Assembly: GCA_937897325.1 (NCBI GenBank)
Contig: CALCOY010000067.1
Location: 1-64,000, forward strand
DNA length: 64,000 bases
Reading direction: 5' to 3'
Source of the DNA: an uncultured Shimia sp.
Lineage (GTDB): Bacteria; Pseudomonadota; Alphaproteobacteria; Rhodobacterales; Rhodobacteraceae
Below are positions 1-8,284 of this stretch, piece after piece. Within the stretch, counting starts at the first letter, position 1. The number at the start of each line of letters is the position of its first letter. A program made the translations under genes and the position numbers. The notes beneath the pieces were generated by a model, which was not told where the DNA came from, did not search any database, and saw only the letters and a program-made list of their open reading frames with translations.

Positions 1-860
1 GGTCGCGCGCGATCGGCAAGAACCCGTTTGAAGGTCGCAGCCAGTCGGTGAGGACAGAGGAAGTCTCATTGCTTCCGGAGGACGAAGCCAGGCGCTTGCC
101 TCTTGAGGAAATCGTTATGGTGATCGACGCGCAAATGCCCATCCGAGCCAAGCGCATCGAGTATTTCAACGATCCGTATTTCAAGGGCATCCATGGCGCG
201 CAATCGGGGGATTTGCCATTTCCTGAGAACGAAGTTTCCACCAGCGTTTCTCAGAAGGATGAGAAGGGCAGGGCGGAGGGGGAACCCGACGGCGATACAT
301 CGGCTAGTCTGTCTGAGAAAGCCCGCGTCAAAGAAGCGCCAGCACAAGCACCAGCGCCGGCGTCGAAGCCAGAGCCGACACCTGAACGAGAAGCAGCCAA
401 GGCACCGGTTGCTCCCTTAGATCGACCAGCTCCTAAGCGTGAATCCATCAAGATGGCTGTTGCGACGGATCAAAGAGCAACACTGCGCACATCAAAACGT
501 AAGAGGGCGAAGGGTGTTGTCGCCGTCGAGGCCGATCAACAGAGGCAGATCGAAATGGATTTGGCGACGCAAACAGAGTTGACCTTAGAAGCGCCTACCG
601 AAGCTGACGTTTCCGAGTTAGAAAGGGGTATGGGTGATCTGGAAGATTTGAAGAATAGCTTGCCCGAAGTGGCAGACAGCAAGGACCAGCTTGATCCTGT
701 GCCGCCCTTTGCCGATCAGCAAGAGAAGCAGTTTGCGCAAGATTTGAAGGATGGCCACGCGCTTGTTCAACGGGGCGAGGATGGCGAGTGGGAACGGGTT
801 ACGTCAGACGGCACCGAGAAACTTGGCTATCGTGATGAAGGCCGAGCGGTCAAAGCATGA
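1..860 (+). CDS. virD4: VirD4/TraG-type conjugative coupling protein, C-terminal part (5' end outside window)
   Basis: The reading frame is open from base 3 to the stop at 858-860 with no credible start, so this is the 3' part of a longer gene. The segment LPLEEIVMVIDAQMPIRAKR followed by a YF-DP motif is typical of the end of the VirD4/TraG coupling-protein ATPase domain. About 200 further residues form a charged, Ala/Pro/Glu-rich tail that looks disordered. The protein would sit in the inner membrane and hand the relaxase-DNA complex to the type IV channel encoded on the other strand at 2-13 kb. Its stop overlaps the start of the zeta-like gene (ATGA), so the two are translationally coupled. 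The ATPase motifs lie outside the window. Confidence 0.85.
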   Translation, partial: SRAIGKNPFEGRSQSVRTEEVSLLPEDEARRLPLEEIVMVIDAQMPIRAKRIEYFNDPYFKGIHGAQSGDLPFPENEVSTSVSQKDEKGRAEGEPDGDTSASLSEKARVKEAPAQAPAPASKPEPTPEREAAKAPVAPLDRPAPKRESIKMAVATDQRATLRTSKRKRAKGVVAVEADQQRQIEMDLATQTELTLEAPTEADVSELERGMGDLEDLKNSLPEVADSKDQLDPVPPFADQQEKQFAQDLKDGHALVQRGEDGEWERVTSDGTEKLGYRDEGRAVKA

Positions 861-1600
861 CCCAGGATCGCCCATCACTATTCGTGATGGCGGGACCAAA
901 TGGATCGGGCAAAAGCACGCTTACGTCCTATGGTGTCGCCGGAAATCGTCCCGTTCTTGATCCAGATGCAGTTGCCGCGAGGCTGAGCCCCGCCGACATC
1001 CGGGCGGGTGCGGTACAGGCTGCACGTGAGACAATTCGTCAGCAGCAGGAACTCTTGGACCGCCGAGAGAGCTTTGCTGTCGAAACCACGCTGTCAGGGA
1101 ACCGCACTCTAAAGCTCATGGATGAGGCGAAGGCCCGAGGGTATGAGGTCGAGCTGCACTATGTGCGTCTCGGTACGCCACAGGGTAGCATTGACCGCGT
1201 TGCAGAGCGCGTCGCCCGAGGTGGTCATGACGTGCCGCAAGCGGACATTGTGAGGCGGTATGAGCGTTCGTTGGAAAATTTGCCGTCAGCCATTGAGAAG
1301 GCCGACAAAACGACGCTGTACGACAATTCTGGCCGCAGGACGGAAATCGTTGGTCATCTGGACAAGGAAGCCTTCCGTTTCCGCGATCCACCCGAATGGG
1401 CGGTTGACGCATCGGCCAAGGCTGCGCGGATGATGGAAGATAAGGCGGTGACTGTTGAGGATCGGGAAGCTGCGCAAATGCGGTCGGCCGAGGTGGCAGT
1501 TGCCGCAGGGCGCATGTCTGAGGAAGATCTTCGTGAGTTGCGTGAATTCAACGAGGAACGCGACACCGATACAGATGGTACTGGCGGTGTGCGAGAGTAG
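857..1600 (+). CDS. Zeta-toxin-like P-loop kinase
   Basis: This 247-residue protein has a Walker A motif GPNGSGKS at residues 13-20, a DPD motif near 35-37 and FAVETTLSGN near 75-84, the layout of zeta/PezT-type kinases. Characterised members phosphorylate UDP-N-acetylglucosamine sugars and block cell-wall synthesis. The C-terminal 60 residues are charged and helical and are not part of the kinase core. The start is fixed by the 4-base overlap with virD4. No epsilon-type antitoxin gene lies next to it, since the downstream neighbour is on the opposite strand. It may therefore be an orphan toxin, a fused or self-inhibited form, or a kinase recruited to conjugation. The fold assignment is firm; the toxin role is inference. 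Confidence 0.8.
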   Translation: MTQDRPSLFVMAGPNGSGKSTLTSYGVAGNRPVLDPDAVAARLSPADIRAGAVQAARETIRQQQELLDRRESFAVETTLSGNRTLKLMDEAKARGYEVELHYVRLGTPQGSIDRVAERVARGGHDVPQADIVRRYERSLENLPSAIEKADKTTLYDNSGRRTEIVGHLDKEAFRFRDPPEWAVDASAKAARMMEDKAVTVEDREAAQMRSAEVAVAAGRMSEEDLRELREFNEERDTDTDGTGGVRE

Positions 1601-1611
1601 TCTATGTTGCC

Positions 1612-1887
1612 TCAGTGGAGTGTATGCGGCGGATGATCGAAGAGTACGACACTGAATCCGTCTGGGTCGGAAGGCGGCACGACAAGTAGGAAGATTTCGT
1701 GTGATCCCACTTTTTCGTAGAGACATCTGTACTTGCCCTTGTTGTCCCCATCGTCGGTGATTTCGTCGTATCGGCAGGTGTAGGCAATTCCTTCGGTTTC
1801 CCACTCTGCAATCCCAGATTTTGTGACCAGCGCGAGTGGTTTTCCATCGAGCATGATGAGGTTTTGATCAACGACGATCTGTTCCAT
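1612..1887 (-). CDS. Hypothetical protein, 91 aa
   Basis: I do not recognise this protein. It has no signal peptide or membrane segment, is acidic, and looks like a small beta-rich cytoplasmic domain (alternating hydrophobic stretches ALVTKSG, IAYTCRYD, EIFLLVVPP). It lies between the terminator that follows virB6 and the convergent zeta-like gene, leaving only 11 bp to the latter's stop. It reads in the same direction as the T4SS operon but beyond its terminator, so it probably has its own promoter or depends on read-through. A spurious frame cannot be excluded. Confidence 0.5.
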   Translation of the reverse strand: MEQIVVDQNLIMLDGKPLALVTKSGIAEWETEGIAYTCRYDEITDDGDNKGKYRCLYEKVGSHEIFLLVVPPSDPDGFSVVLFDHPPHTLH

Positions 1888-1910
1888 GAGTATCCGCTTG
1901 GTAAAGTGAA

Positions 1911-1933
1911 AACGGCCCGTAAGACGGGCCGTT
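1911..1933 (-). terminator. Terminator of the virB operon
   Basis: A perfect 10-bp inverted repeat, AACGGCCCGT and ACGGGCCGTT with a 3-base loop, lies 18 bp past the virB6 stop. On the minus strand it is followed by TTTTC. It is well placed to end the long T4SS transcript. Confidence 0.8.
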
Positions 1934-1950
1934 CTTGGGTGGCGATTAGG

Positions 1951-3048
1951 CTATTTGCCGATCCGCTTGTTGCGGTCCATTTGCGCTTGATAGTTTGGCG
2001 CTTGCCCGGCGTTTGGGTTTGGTGCCGGTTGAGTGTTCGCAGGCTGTGGTGTTTGAGCCTGCTGCCCGTAACCTGGGCGCGTTGGCATTGGCGAAATACC
2101 CATCATCGACCGGGCTCGGAGAGCAGCGTATTCGGCTCCACTCGAATTGCCCATGAGGTAACGGTTAATTGCCTGTTGAGAGCCAAATGCAGCGCGTCCG
2201 AAGGCATAGGTGCCCCCGAGTCCGCCCGAGATTGCTGGCATCATGATATTGCCTGAAATTGACCGCACGATGAATGGCGTAGCCAAGATGAAACCCTTTG
2301 CCATAAGGATCATCATGAAGAACGGAACAATTGCGCCGATGTTAGGCGCACCTCGCGGGTCGCCGAGTTCTCCGAGTAGCGATCCAGAGACACCTGTAAT
2401 TGTCGAAAAGACCCCTGCGATGACAATCGGATACATGGCAAATGACACGACTGCGGTTAGCCATCGCGCGAAATAGTCTTTTGTGACGTCGAACAAGGTG
2501 AGGAAGATCATGATGGGCGCTAATCCAAGGAGCAGAGCGATCATCAGGCGAGAAGCAACCATCAAAAACGCGGCAAGGCCACCTAGAATTGAAAGGAGCA
2601 GAACACCCAAGTTCGAAAGGATCGCGCCTGCCATCCAGTTGAGCTCTTCACCGGCTGCATTCAAATAGAGCCCAAAATCCCCGATCATATCGTCAAATTC
2701 TTCTGCGTAGGTGCCGGAGGGGCCCGGTGAACCTCCTCCAACGGCGGCGATCAGTGAACCTGCGATGCTGTCGATGCCATTCAGAATGGCCGAGGCTAGG
2801 GCGTTAAACTGCGTCCAGTTCTGTGCGAATATGCCTATGAGGATGATCTTCACGCCGAGCCAGAACGCCGTTCGTCCATCCATTGAGCGATATTGGAAGA
2901 CCATGTTGACCGCGACGAGTATGAGAACAAGCGTCGCGCCAAGCGTGGTGATAGTGCCTACAGTGGCAGCAACAGCGCCAAATTGCGTCTCAGCTGCATC
3001 GTCAAGAAAACCTTGTGCTGTATCTACGATGTAAGAAACGACGCTCAT
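1951..3048 (-). CDS. virB6: Type IV secretion protein VirB6 (polytopic inner-membrane channel component)
   Basis: The 365-residue protein has a short hydrophilic N-terminus, then multiple membrane segments (about residues 28-50, 62-80 and four or five more between 135 and 265) and a Pro/Gln/Asn-rich hydrophilic tail from about residue 310. This is the VirB6/TrbL pattern. VirB6 forms part of the inner-membrane translocation pore. It is the last gene of the minus-strand T4SS operon, 14 bp after the stop of the upstream exported-protein gene and just before a strong terminator. Placement of virB6 after virB11 differs from the Agrobacterium order, where it lies between virB5 and virB7. Confidence 0.88.
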   Translation of the reverse strand: MSVVSYIVDTAQGFLDDAAETQFGAVAATVGTITTLGATLVLILVAVNMVFQYRSMDGRTAFWLGVKIILIGIFAQNWTQFNALASAILNGIDSIAGSLIAAVGGGSPGPSGTYAEEFDDMIGDFGLYLNAAGEELNWMAGAILSNLGVLLLSILGGLAAFLMVASRLMIALLLGLAPIMIFLTLFDVTKDYFARWLTAVVSFAMYPIVIAGVFSTITGVSGSLLGELGDPRGAPNIGAIVPFFMMILMAKGFILATPFIVRSISGNIMMPAISGGLGGTYAFGRAAFGSQQAINRYLMGNSSGAEYAALRARSMMGISPMPTRPGYGQQAQTPQPANTQPAPNPNAGQAPNYQAQMDRNKRIGK

Positions 3049-3062
3049 CGTTGTCTCCTATC

Positions 3063-3464
3063 TTACCAGTGACCGATTGGCTCGCAGACGTCTCGCTGCG
3101 ACTGTCGAAGATCGTTGGAACGGTCTTGAAACTCCCGCCTAGTGTCCATCGCGTCGCGTCTTTCAAGGTGGAGATAATTGTCATTGAAGACTTGAACTGC
3201 GGTGTCCCAGCTTGGGTAAAGCGTGTCGCACGAACAGTCCCCGGCCTGCTCTACGCGTTCATAGCTTTGAAACCGATAGATAGCCTGAACCAACAGCCGC
3301 TTGTAGTTTTCACGAACGTGAATGTCTTGCAGCCATTGTGGTTCTTCCGGCCTGTTTTCACAAAACTCATACTCCCGATCCAGCGTTGGTACGAGCCCCT
3401 GAGCATATGCGCCAGCAGTACCCAAAACAGCCGTTGCTAACAGAGTTGCGGTTGCGATTTTCAT
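3063..3464 (-). CDS. Exported protein of the T4SS operon, 133 aa
   Basis: Residues 1-22 form a clean signal peptide ending AYAQ. The mature part is hydrophilic and helical, with several cysteines (in FCEN, DCSCD and DVCEP) that could form disulphides in the periplasm. The family is not one I can name. Its position between virB11 and virB6, with a 4-base ATGA overlap with the upstream small gene, indicates a role in the mating channel or in entry exclusion, as exported products in this position of T4SS operons often have. Function is inferred from context only. Confidence 0.7.
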   Translation of the reverse strand: MKIATATLLATAVLGTAGAYAQGLVPTLDREYEFCENRPEEPQWLQDIHVRENYKRLLVQAIYRFQSYERVEQAGDCSCDTLYPSWDTAVQVFNDNYLHLERRDAMDTRREFQDRSNDLRQSQRDVCEPIGHW

Positions 3465-3682
3465 GCGCTTTTTTCCTTATTTTGGCTCATTTCCTCTTCT
3501 GAAAATTCGTACTGAAGCAGCACGGTGTAGATACCTTGCATCCCCTGCATGTGCGTCATGGAAATTATCTTCCAACCATTCAGCGTATATGACGCAATGG
3601 TGTCTTCCATGTCCTGATGCTTAAACTTCTTGTCCTGCACAAACGTCAGGATTTTCGGCGCGTAGCTTTTCCCGTTGTTCAT
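3461..3682 (-). CDS. Small T4SS-operon protein, 73 aa
   Basis: This 73-residue soluble protein includes a segment (TIASYTLNGWKIISMTHMQG) resembling DUF4177-type small beta proteins, in which a central NGW or EGW precedes a beta hairpin. It overlaps the virB11 stop by 4 bases upstream and the start of the exported-protein gene by 4 bases downstream, so it is translationally coupled on both sides and is certainly a real gene. Its function is unknown. Confidence 0.65.
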   Translation of the reverse strand: MNNGKSYAPKILTFVQDKKFKHQDMEDTIASYTLNGWKIISMTHMQGMQGIYTVLLQYEFSEEEMSQNKEKSA

Positions 3683-4668
3683 GTTTCGGCCTCCTTTCCT
3701 AATTCTGTGCCGGGCAAATAGAATTCCGTGATCCCACGCTTGCCGACTTCACGGCCCGCCTGGATGATCACGTCGATAGAGCTTTCGATGTAGTCTACCA
3801 TATCCCTATAAGGTATTGGGACTTCTGTCTTTAACGCTGCGATTGCTAGGCGCTGGACCGCCAGTTGGGGCGTTTCGGCGTGCAGGGTGGTCATCGAGCC
3901 GCCATGGCCGGTGTTGATGGCCTCAAGGAACGTCATGGCCTCTTTTCCTCGCACCTCGCCCAGGATGATCCGGTCAGGCCGCATTCGAAGCGTGGAAGTC
4001 AGCAGGATATCCGCTGTTTGATGTGGCGCATCACGGTTGGAAATCAGCGTGACTGAATTCGGCTGCGTTGGCAGTAGCTCTGCCGCTTCCTCAATCGTGA
4101 GGATCCTTTCATCGTCGCTGACATAAGAAAGGATCTTCCTTGCAGCGACCGTCTTGCCGGTGGACGTGCCGCCAGAGACGATCATGTTCAGCTTGTTTTC
4201 AACGCAATGGCGAATTGCAGCGTCGATATCACCGCTGGCAACAACTTCGCGAAGCTGGCGGTTCTTGTCCTGGCGCAGTTCTTCCAGCTTGCGTTCTTTT
4301 CCGTAGAGAAAGCCTAACTCGATTGAATCGAGGGGCAGGCTGGAAAAGAAACGGAGGCTGATCGACATGCCCCGGCTGACAGCGGGGGGAGTGATGACCT
4401 GCGCGCGGATGGGCCGATCCCGATACGTGATCGAGACTGACACGATGGGTTTGTCTTTAGAAAGGGGCGTTCCAGCGTCAGACGCGATCTGGTTGCCAAG
4501 GTCTTTCACCTGATCTTCAGTCAAAGTCTGGGCAAGGCGAGACATGAAGTGGTCGCCTTGAAACTCACCCCAGCAGGAGCCGTCCGGGTTGATGCAGATT
4601 TCAATCACATCATCCCGTTTGGCGTCCTCTAGGCGGTCGATGGAGGATTGAAGGTAGCTGAGCGACAT
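3679..4668 (-). CDS. virB11: VirB11 secretion ATPase
   Basis: The protein is a VirB11/PulE-family hexameric traffic ATPase. With the start chosen at 4668 it has 329 residues, with Walker A GGTSTGKT at about 166-173, the acidic box ILTIEEAAEL at about 189-198, the LGEVRG segment and the His-box GHGGSMTTLHA. ATP hydrolysis drives pilus assembly and substrate transfer at the cytoplasmic face. The start MSLSYLQSS lies 4 bp after the virB10 stop; a longer frame back to 4719 would overlap virB10 and is unlikely. The length matches the family. Confidence 0.93.
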   Translation of the reverse strand: MSLSYLQSSIDRLEDAKRDDVIEICINPDGSCWGEFQGDHFMSRLAQTLTEDQVKDLGNQIASDAGTPLSKDKPIVSVSITYRDRPIRAQVITPPAVSRGMSISLRFFSSLPLDSIELGFLYGKERKLEELRQDKNRQLREVVASGDIDAAIRHCVENKLNMIVSGGTSTGKTVAARKILSYVSDDERILTIEEAAELLPTQPNSVTLISNRDAPHQTADILLTSTLRMRPDRIILGEVRGKEAMTFLEAINTGHGGSMTTLHAETPQLAVQRLAIAALKTEVPIPYRDMVDYIESSIDVIIQAGREVGKRGITEFYLPGTELGKEAET

Positions 4669-4672
4669 GGGC

Positions 4673-6070
4673 TTAGAAAATCTCCAAGTCGCGATCCACC
4701 ATGACCGTGATGCGCGCACCCTGATCCACGTAGATCACAGGCCCAATCGACAGATACTCGCCGATCACGCTGTCAGTCGCATCGGCCAGATCGTCCCCAA
4801 TGTCTTCAAGGACATCTTCTGCAATCTCATCTTCAGTCTGATTGGCAGCGACGCTAGGAGTCGCGGAAATCAAGGAAATGAGTGCAGCGGAGCCGAAGCG
4901 CTCTGCAAAGCGCGTGTCAACAAAGCCAGTTGTACCCGAGCGGCCAAGCTCGTCAGCACCAAAGGAGCTGATCACCACCGTCTGGTTGTTCGGCATGATA
5001 ATCCTGTCCCAAGCAATGGTCAGACGGCTTTGCGCGATATCTGCGCCGGAGCGATATCGGCCGATAAGCCGCGATCCAGCAGGGATGAGCAGCCGGGTTC
5101 CATCGTAGCTGTAGACGTTTTCGGAGGTGATTGCGCGGACCTGGCCTGCCAGTTCGCTCGAAATCGCTGTTTCGAGTGCGGCCTGGATGACGGTGCCTTG
5201 CATGACGGTGTTGGAGGGGTTCGCGATTACCTCGGCCTGCGTGACTGCCGAGGGTAAGGCACCATTGAGTACGAAGTCAGTGACGTCACCGAAAGTGCGT
5301 TCGGCCAACTCAGCACCATCGGCACCGAGACCGCCTGTTGAGCCGCCAAAGGCAATCGTTGGCGATTGGATACGGCGCTCTTGAAATGCGCGTTCTTCCT
5401 CTGCGCGTGCCTGCAATTCAGCAAGACGGCGCGCTTCTTCTTCCCGTCGTAGCCGTTCTTCCTCGCGTAGACGCAACTCCTCTTCACTCGGACCCGATGG
5501 GGCAGGGGCTGGTGTCTGGGCTTCCAGACGCGCCAGATCGAGGTCCATGCGCAGCTCTTGCAACTCGCGGTCCCGCGCCGCCAGTTCTTCAGCGAATTGT
5601 TCCTGGGCGGCTTCTGAGGCTTCTTGCAAGGCTGCTATTTGAGCAGTCAGGGCATTCATCGCCTCTGCCGCCGCTGTGTCCTCTTCAACAACAGGCTCAG
5701 GTGCATTCTGAATAGCTTCAATCTGAGCCTGTAGCGCTGCGATCTGCGCCAGCAGTTCAGCGTTAGGTTCGATTGGTTCGGGTTCCGCCTCTACGACCCT
5801 GACTTCTGGTTCAGGTGGTACAAATGGCTCGATTGTCCCGAACCCTTCACCTTCAGGCTGGAATTCATCGGGTGTTGCCGTTGGTAGTACCACTTCCTCT
5901 TCAGGCTGGTTGAGCAGGTATAACACCGTTCCAGCGAGCCCGATTAGGACGACGACCAGGATCGCAATAATGGGTGAGCGACGTTGTGACGTGGCGGGGC
6001 TTCCAGAAGCGCCAGCCTCAAGCCGCGCGAGGCGCTCAGAAACGTCCGCTTGGTTTGGATCATCACTCAT
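4673..6070 (-). CDS. virB10: VirB10 core-complex protein
   Basis: The 465-residue protein has a short cytoplasmic N-terminus, one membrane helix at about residues 33-53 (SPIIAILVVVLIGLAGTVLY), a Pro/Glu-rich then Arg/Glu-rich coiled region to about 245, and the conserved C-terminal beta-barrel domain. The latter contains the IPAGSRLIGRYRSG, RLTIAWDRIIMPN and ERFGSAALIS segments typical of VirB10/TrbI. It bridges the inner and outer membranes and opens the outer-membrane pore. The start at 6070 overlaps the virB9 stop (ATGA). A longer frame to 6139 would run into virB9. Confidence 0.93.
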   Translation of the reverse strand: MSDDPNQADVSERLARLEAGASGSPATSQRRSPIIAILVVVLIGLAGTVLYLLNQPEEEVVLPTATPDEFQPEGEGFGTIEPFVPPEPEVRVVEAEPEPIEPNAELLAQIAALQAQIEAIQNAPEPVVEEDTAAAEAMNALTAQIAALQEASEAAQEQFAEELAARDRELQELRMDLDLARLEAQTPAPAPSGPSEEELRLREEERLRREEEARRLAELQARAEEERAFQERRIQSPTIAFGGSTGGLGADGAELAERTFGDVTDFVLNGALPSAVTQAEVIANPSNTVMQGTVIQAALETAISSELAGQVRAITSENVYSYDGTRLLIPAGSRLIGRYRSGADIAQSRLTIAWDRIIMPNNQTVVISSFGADELGRSGTTGFVDTRFAERFGSAALISLISATPSVAANQTEDEIAEDVLEDIGDDLADATDSVIGEYLSIGPVIYVDQGARITVMVDRDLEIF

Positions 6071-6765
6071 GATGTGCCTCCTGCGGTCAGAGTGTTGGAT
6101 TGGATGCACACGACGGTTTCGCCAAGGCGGAGAACCCATTGGGCGTTGACGCCAGAGACGCGGATCACGCCGGGATCAGTCTGTTGGGTATTGACCGTCC
6201 GTTCACGACCGTTCGAGTACCGGAAGATCGCAGGGATCGGGGCATTCCGTGCGAATTGAAAGTAGGTGAACGTGCCATCATCCCAAACCCGTGTGGGCGT
6301 GATTTCCGTGCGGTCGCTAGCACCGTAGTTGTAATTCGGCGCTTGCGCTGCAACTGCGTTCTGTGGCCGCCGTTCTTCGTCAGGATACCGGAATTGAACG
6401 ACATAGAAGGTCGGCGAAGACACTTCCATCACGTTGAAATAGTAGCTGCGCCGGTTGGTGTAGACCGTGACGTTGGTATGAACACCGCGCGCCAGAGGCT
6501 TGATCGCGAATGCCTGCCCACCGGGCACGCCATCGAGTTCAAAGCCTTCAGTGTCACCGGCCAGGATCGAGCGGATCGTCTCGCCTTCCCCAAATTCCAC
6601 GGTCGTGACATGGGTGAGGGAGACGTTCAGGCGATAAACCTGTTGATCGACATAGGTGGCAATGCGGACACGACTGTCATTCGGGCCACGCCGAGGCGTG
6701 TTTTCCGCAAATGCGGTCGAAGCCATGATAACCAGACATAGAAATGCAAGTCCAAAGCGGCGCAT
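6067..6765 (-). CDS. virB9: VirB9 core-complex protein
   Basis: The 232-residue protein starts with a signal peptide (about residues 1-20, ending AFA). The mature part shows the VirB9/CagX plan: an N-terminal beta domain (YRLNVSLTHVTTVEFGEGE, FAIKPLARGVHTNVTVYT) and a C-terminal domain with TYFQFARNAPIPAIF, which contacts the lipoprotein and VirB10 in the outer-membrane ring. The gene overlaps virB10 by 4 bases and follows virB8 directly. Confidence 0.93.
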   Translation of the reverse strand: MRRFGLAFLCLVIMASTAFAENTPRRGPNDSRVRIATYVDQQVYRLNVSLTHVTTVEFGEGETIRSILAGDTEGFELDGVPGGQAFAIKPLARGVHTNVTVYTNRRSYYFNVMEVSSPTFYVVQFRYPDEERRPQNAVAAQAPNYNYGASDRTEITPTRVWDDGTFTYFQFARNAPIPAIFRYSNGRERTVNTQQTDPGVIRVSGVNAQWVLRLGETVVCIQSNTLTAGGTS

Positions 6766-6766
6766 C

Positions 6767-7420
6767 TTAATTCTCCAATCTGTCTGAACGGATCGAATAC
6801 TCGATCACGGTGAAGCCAAAGGGGTTCGTCCAGACCTGATCAATTGTGCGCGCTTCTTCGGGTCGAAACTCGAACAGCATGGTCGCGGTGAACAGGCCAG
6901 CTTGGACGCCTTGAATGGAGGTGAGCCGCTTGCGGAGCCGGACGGTCGCGCGGTTCTCACCAATCAAGTTTACGCTCAGGATTTCGACATCCAGCGTGGA
7001 ATTGCTGCCATAGACGGTTGGAGGATATTGCGGGTTCGCGCTGTTCCATTGCTGGCGCACAGAGGCTTCTGCGCGGCCATCGGAGCGCTGTAACACGCTG
7101 TTGATCCGGACATCATTGTCTAGCTGATTATAGACCTCACGATCAGTTACATAGCGGAAGATTTCAGCTTCGATCACGGCCTGGTTGCCGGTGATCGCGC
7201 TTGCACCAACGGAGACTTCGGGCAACGCAAAGCCCGTCTCGGGATCGTATGGTACGACCACCGGGGGCGGGTCTACATCGAGGATGGCTACCGCAACAGC
7301 GCTCAGGCATCCGACGACGCCGAAGGCTAGTCCGGTAAGCCCGAGCTTTTGCCACAACCGTTCACGGCGCAATGCACCGTAAACCAGTTCTTCCTCAATG
7401 ATTTCTTTTTCGTTGTCCAA
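6767..7420 (-). CDS. virB8: VirB8 inner-membrane assembly factor
   Basis: The 217-residue bitopic protein has a cytoplasmic N-terminus of about 25 residues, one membrane helix at about 26-47 and a periplasmic NTF2-like domain. That domain contains the VirB8 signatures EIFRYVTDREVYN and the C-terminal NPFGFTVIEYSIRSD. VirB8 nucleates assembly and contacts VirB9 and VirB10. It is separated from virB5 by 18 bp and from virB9 by 1 bp, in the usual virB8-9-10 order. Confidence 0.92.
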   Translation of the reverse strand: MDNEKEIIEEELVYGALRRERLWQKLGLTGLAFGVVGCLSAVAVAILDVDPPPVVVPYDPETGFALPEVSVGASAITGNQAVIEAEIFRYVTDREVYNQLDNDVRINSVLQRSDGRAEASVRQQWNSANPQYPPTVYGSNSTLDVEILSVNLIGENRATVRLRKRLTSIQGVQAGLFTATMLFEFRPEEARTIDQVWTNPFGFTVIEYSIRSDRLEN

Positions 7421-7438
7421 AGTCTCTATCCCTCAATG

Positions 7439-8284
7439 TTAGTCGCCGAGGTCAGGAATGGTGAATTCCATGAAGTTCTGTTCTTCGGCGATGGTGGCTG
7501 CGTCGATGACACCCCCGGTGCCATCACCCACGGTCTGAACGGCTTCGAGCTGCCACATTGCGACCAGTGCAATGGCCAGTTCAGCCGTCACGCGGGTGTT
7601 CAGATCGACGCTCTCTTTGAGTTCGTCCATGTCATCAATCAGACCGACAAGACGGTCCACACGCTCAAGCGATTGGCCCGCATCCTCATAGCTGTTTTGC
7701 GCAGCGGCAGAGACGAGGGCGCCAGTCGTGGCTTGCGTCGCAATGCGTTCGGCACCAGCATTTCCGCTGGTTGCCATCTCGCTGAGCGTGTCTTCATCGA
7801 AGCCGAGTTCCGCGAGAACACGGTCCATCTGGGTTTCAATCTCGCCCGCACCGGAGCCGCTGAGGCCCGAGAAGTCGCCGGTACGGATTGCTTGGATCGT
7901 CGCCTGGATGTCCCCGAATTCCTGATCGAGAATGCCGTTGAGTTCGGCTTCCATTTCTGTGGCGATGACTTCGGGGAGTTCAGCCAGTCTCGTCAGAGCG
8001 GCGTAGGTTTCCTGAAGCTGCGCGAGCTGGTCGGTGAGTGTCGTCAGTTGCTCACGAAGCTGCAAAAGCTGTTCGTTCTGCAGAAGCTCGTCTTCGATCA
8101 TCTGGCGGAGTTGCTGGATGTTCTGGGCGATGTTCTGCGTGTCCACGACCGGCACACCCTGCGCATATGCAGGGGCCGTAATGATGGTCACGGGAGCCGC
8201 AATACCGACAGGCAAAAGCAGTGCGACAGCGAGCGTCCGAAGGGTGTTGCGGACGTAGTTGGTGAGAAGCGTTAGAGCGCGCAT
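7439..8284 (-). CDS. virB5: VirB5-type minor pilin / T4SS tip protein
   Basis: The 281-residue protein has a long signal sequence (cleavage likely around residue 41, after APAYAQ). A mature region of almost continuous amphipathic helices follows (Leu/Gln/Glu-rich, residues 48-110 and 190-250), as in VirB5/TrbJ proteins. It starts with GVPVVDT and ends with NFMEFTIPDL, and the same end motifs are present in the upstream gene product. Its start codon shares one base with the upstream stop (TAATG). VirB5 localises to the pilus tip and helps contact recipients. Confidence 0.85.
   Translation of the reverse strand: MRALTLLTNYVRNTLRTLAVALLLPVGIAAPVTIITAPAYAQGVPVVDTQNIAQNIQQLRQMIEDELLQNEQLLQLREQLTTLTDQLAQLQETYAALTRLAELPEVIATEMEAELNGILDQEFGDIQATIQAIRTGDFSGLSGSGAGEIETQMDRVLAELGFDEDTLSEMATSGNAGAERIATQATTGALVSAAAQNSYEDAGQSLERVDRLVGLIDDMDELKESVDLNTRVTAELAIALVAMWQLEAVQTVGDGTGGVIDAATIAEEQNFMEFTIPDLGD

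Noticed and set aside
7349-8275. 308-codon plus-strand frame opposite virB5
   Set aside because: It is antisense to a well supported T4SS gene and has no signal peptide or recognisable domain.
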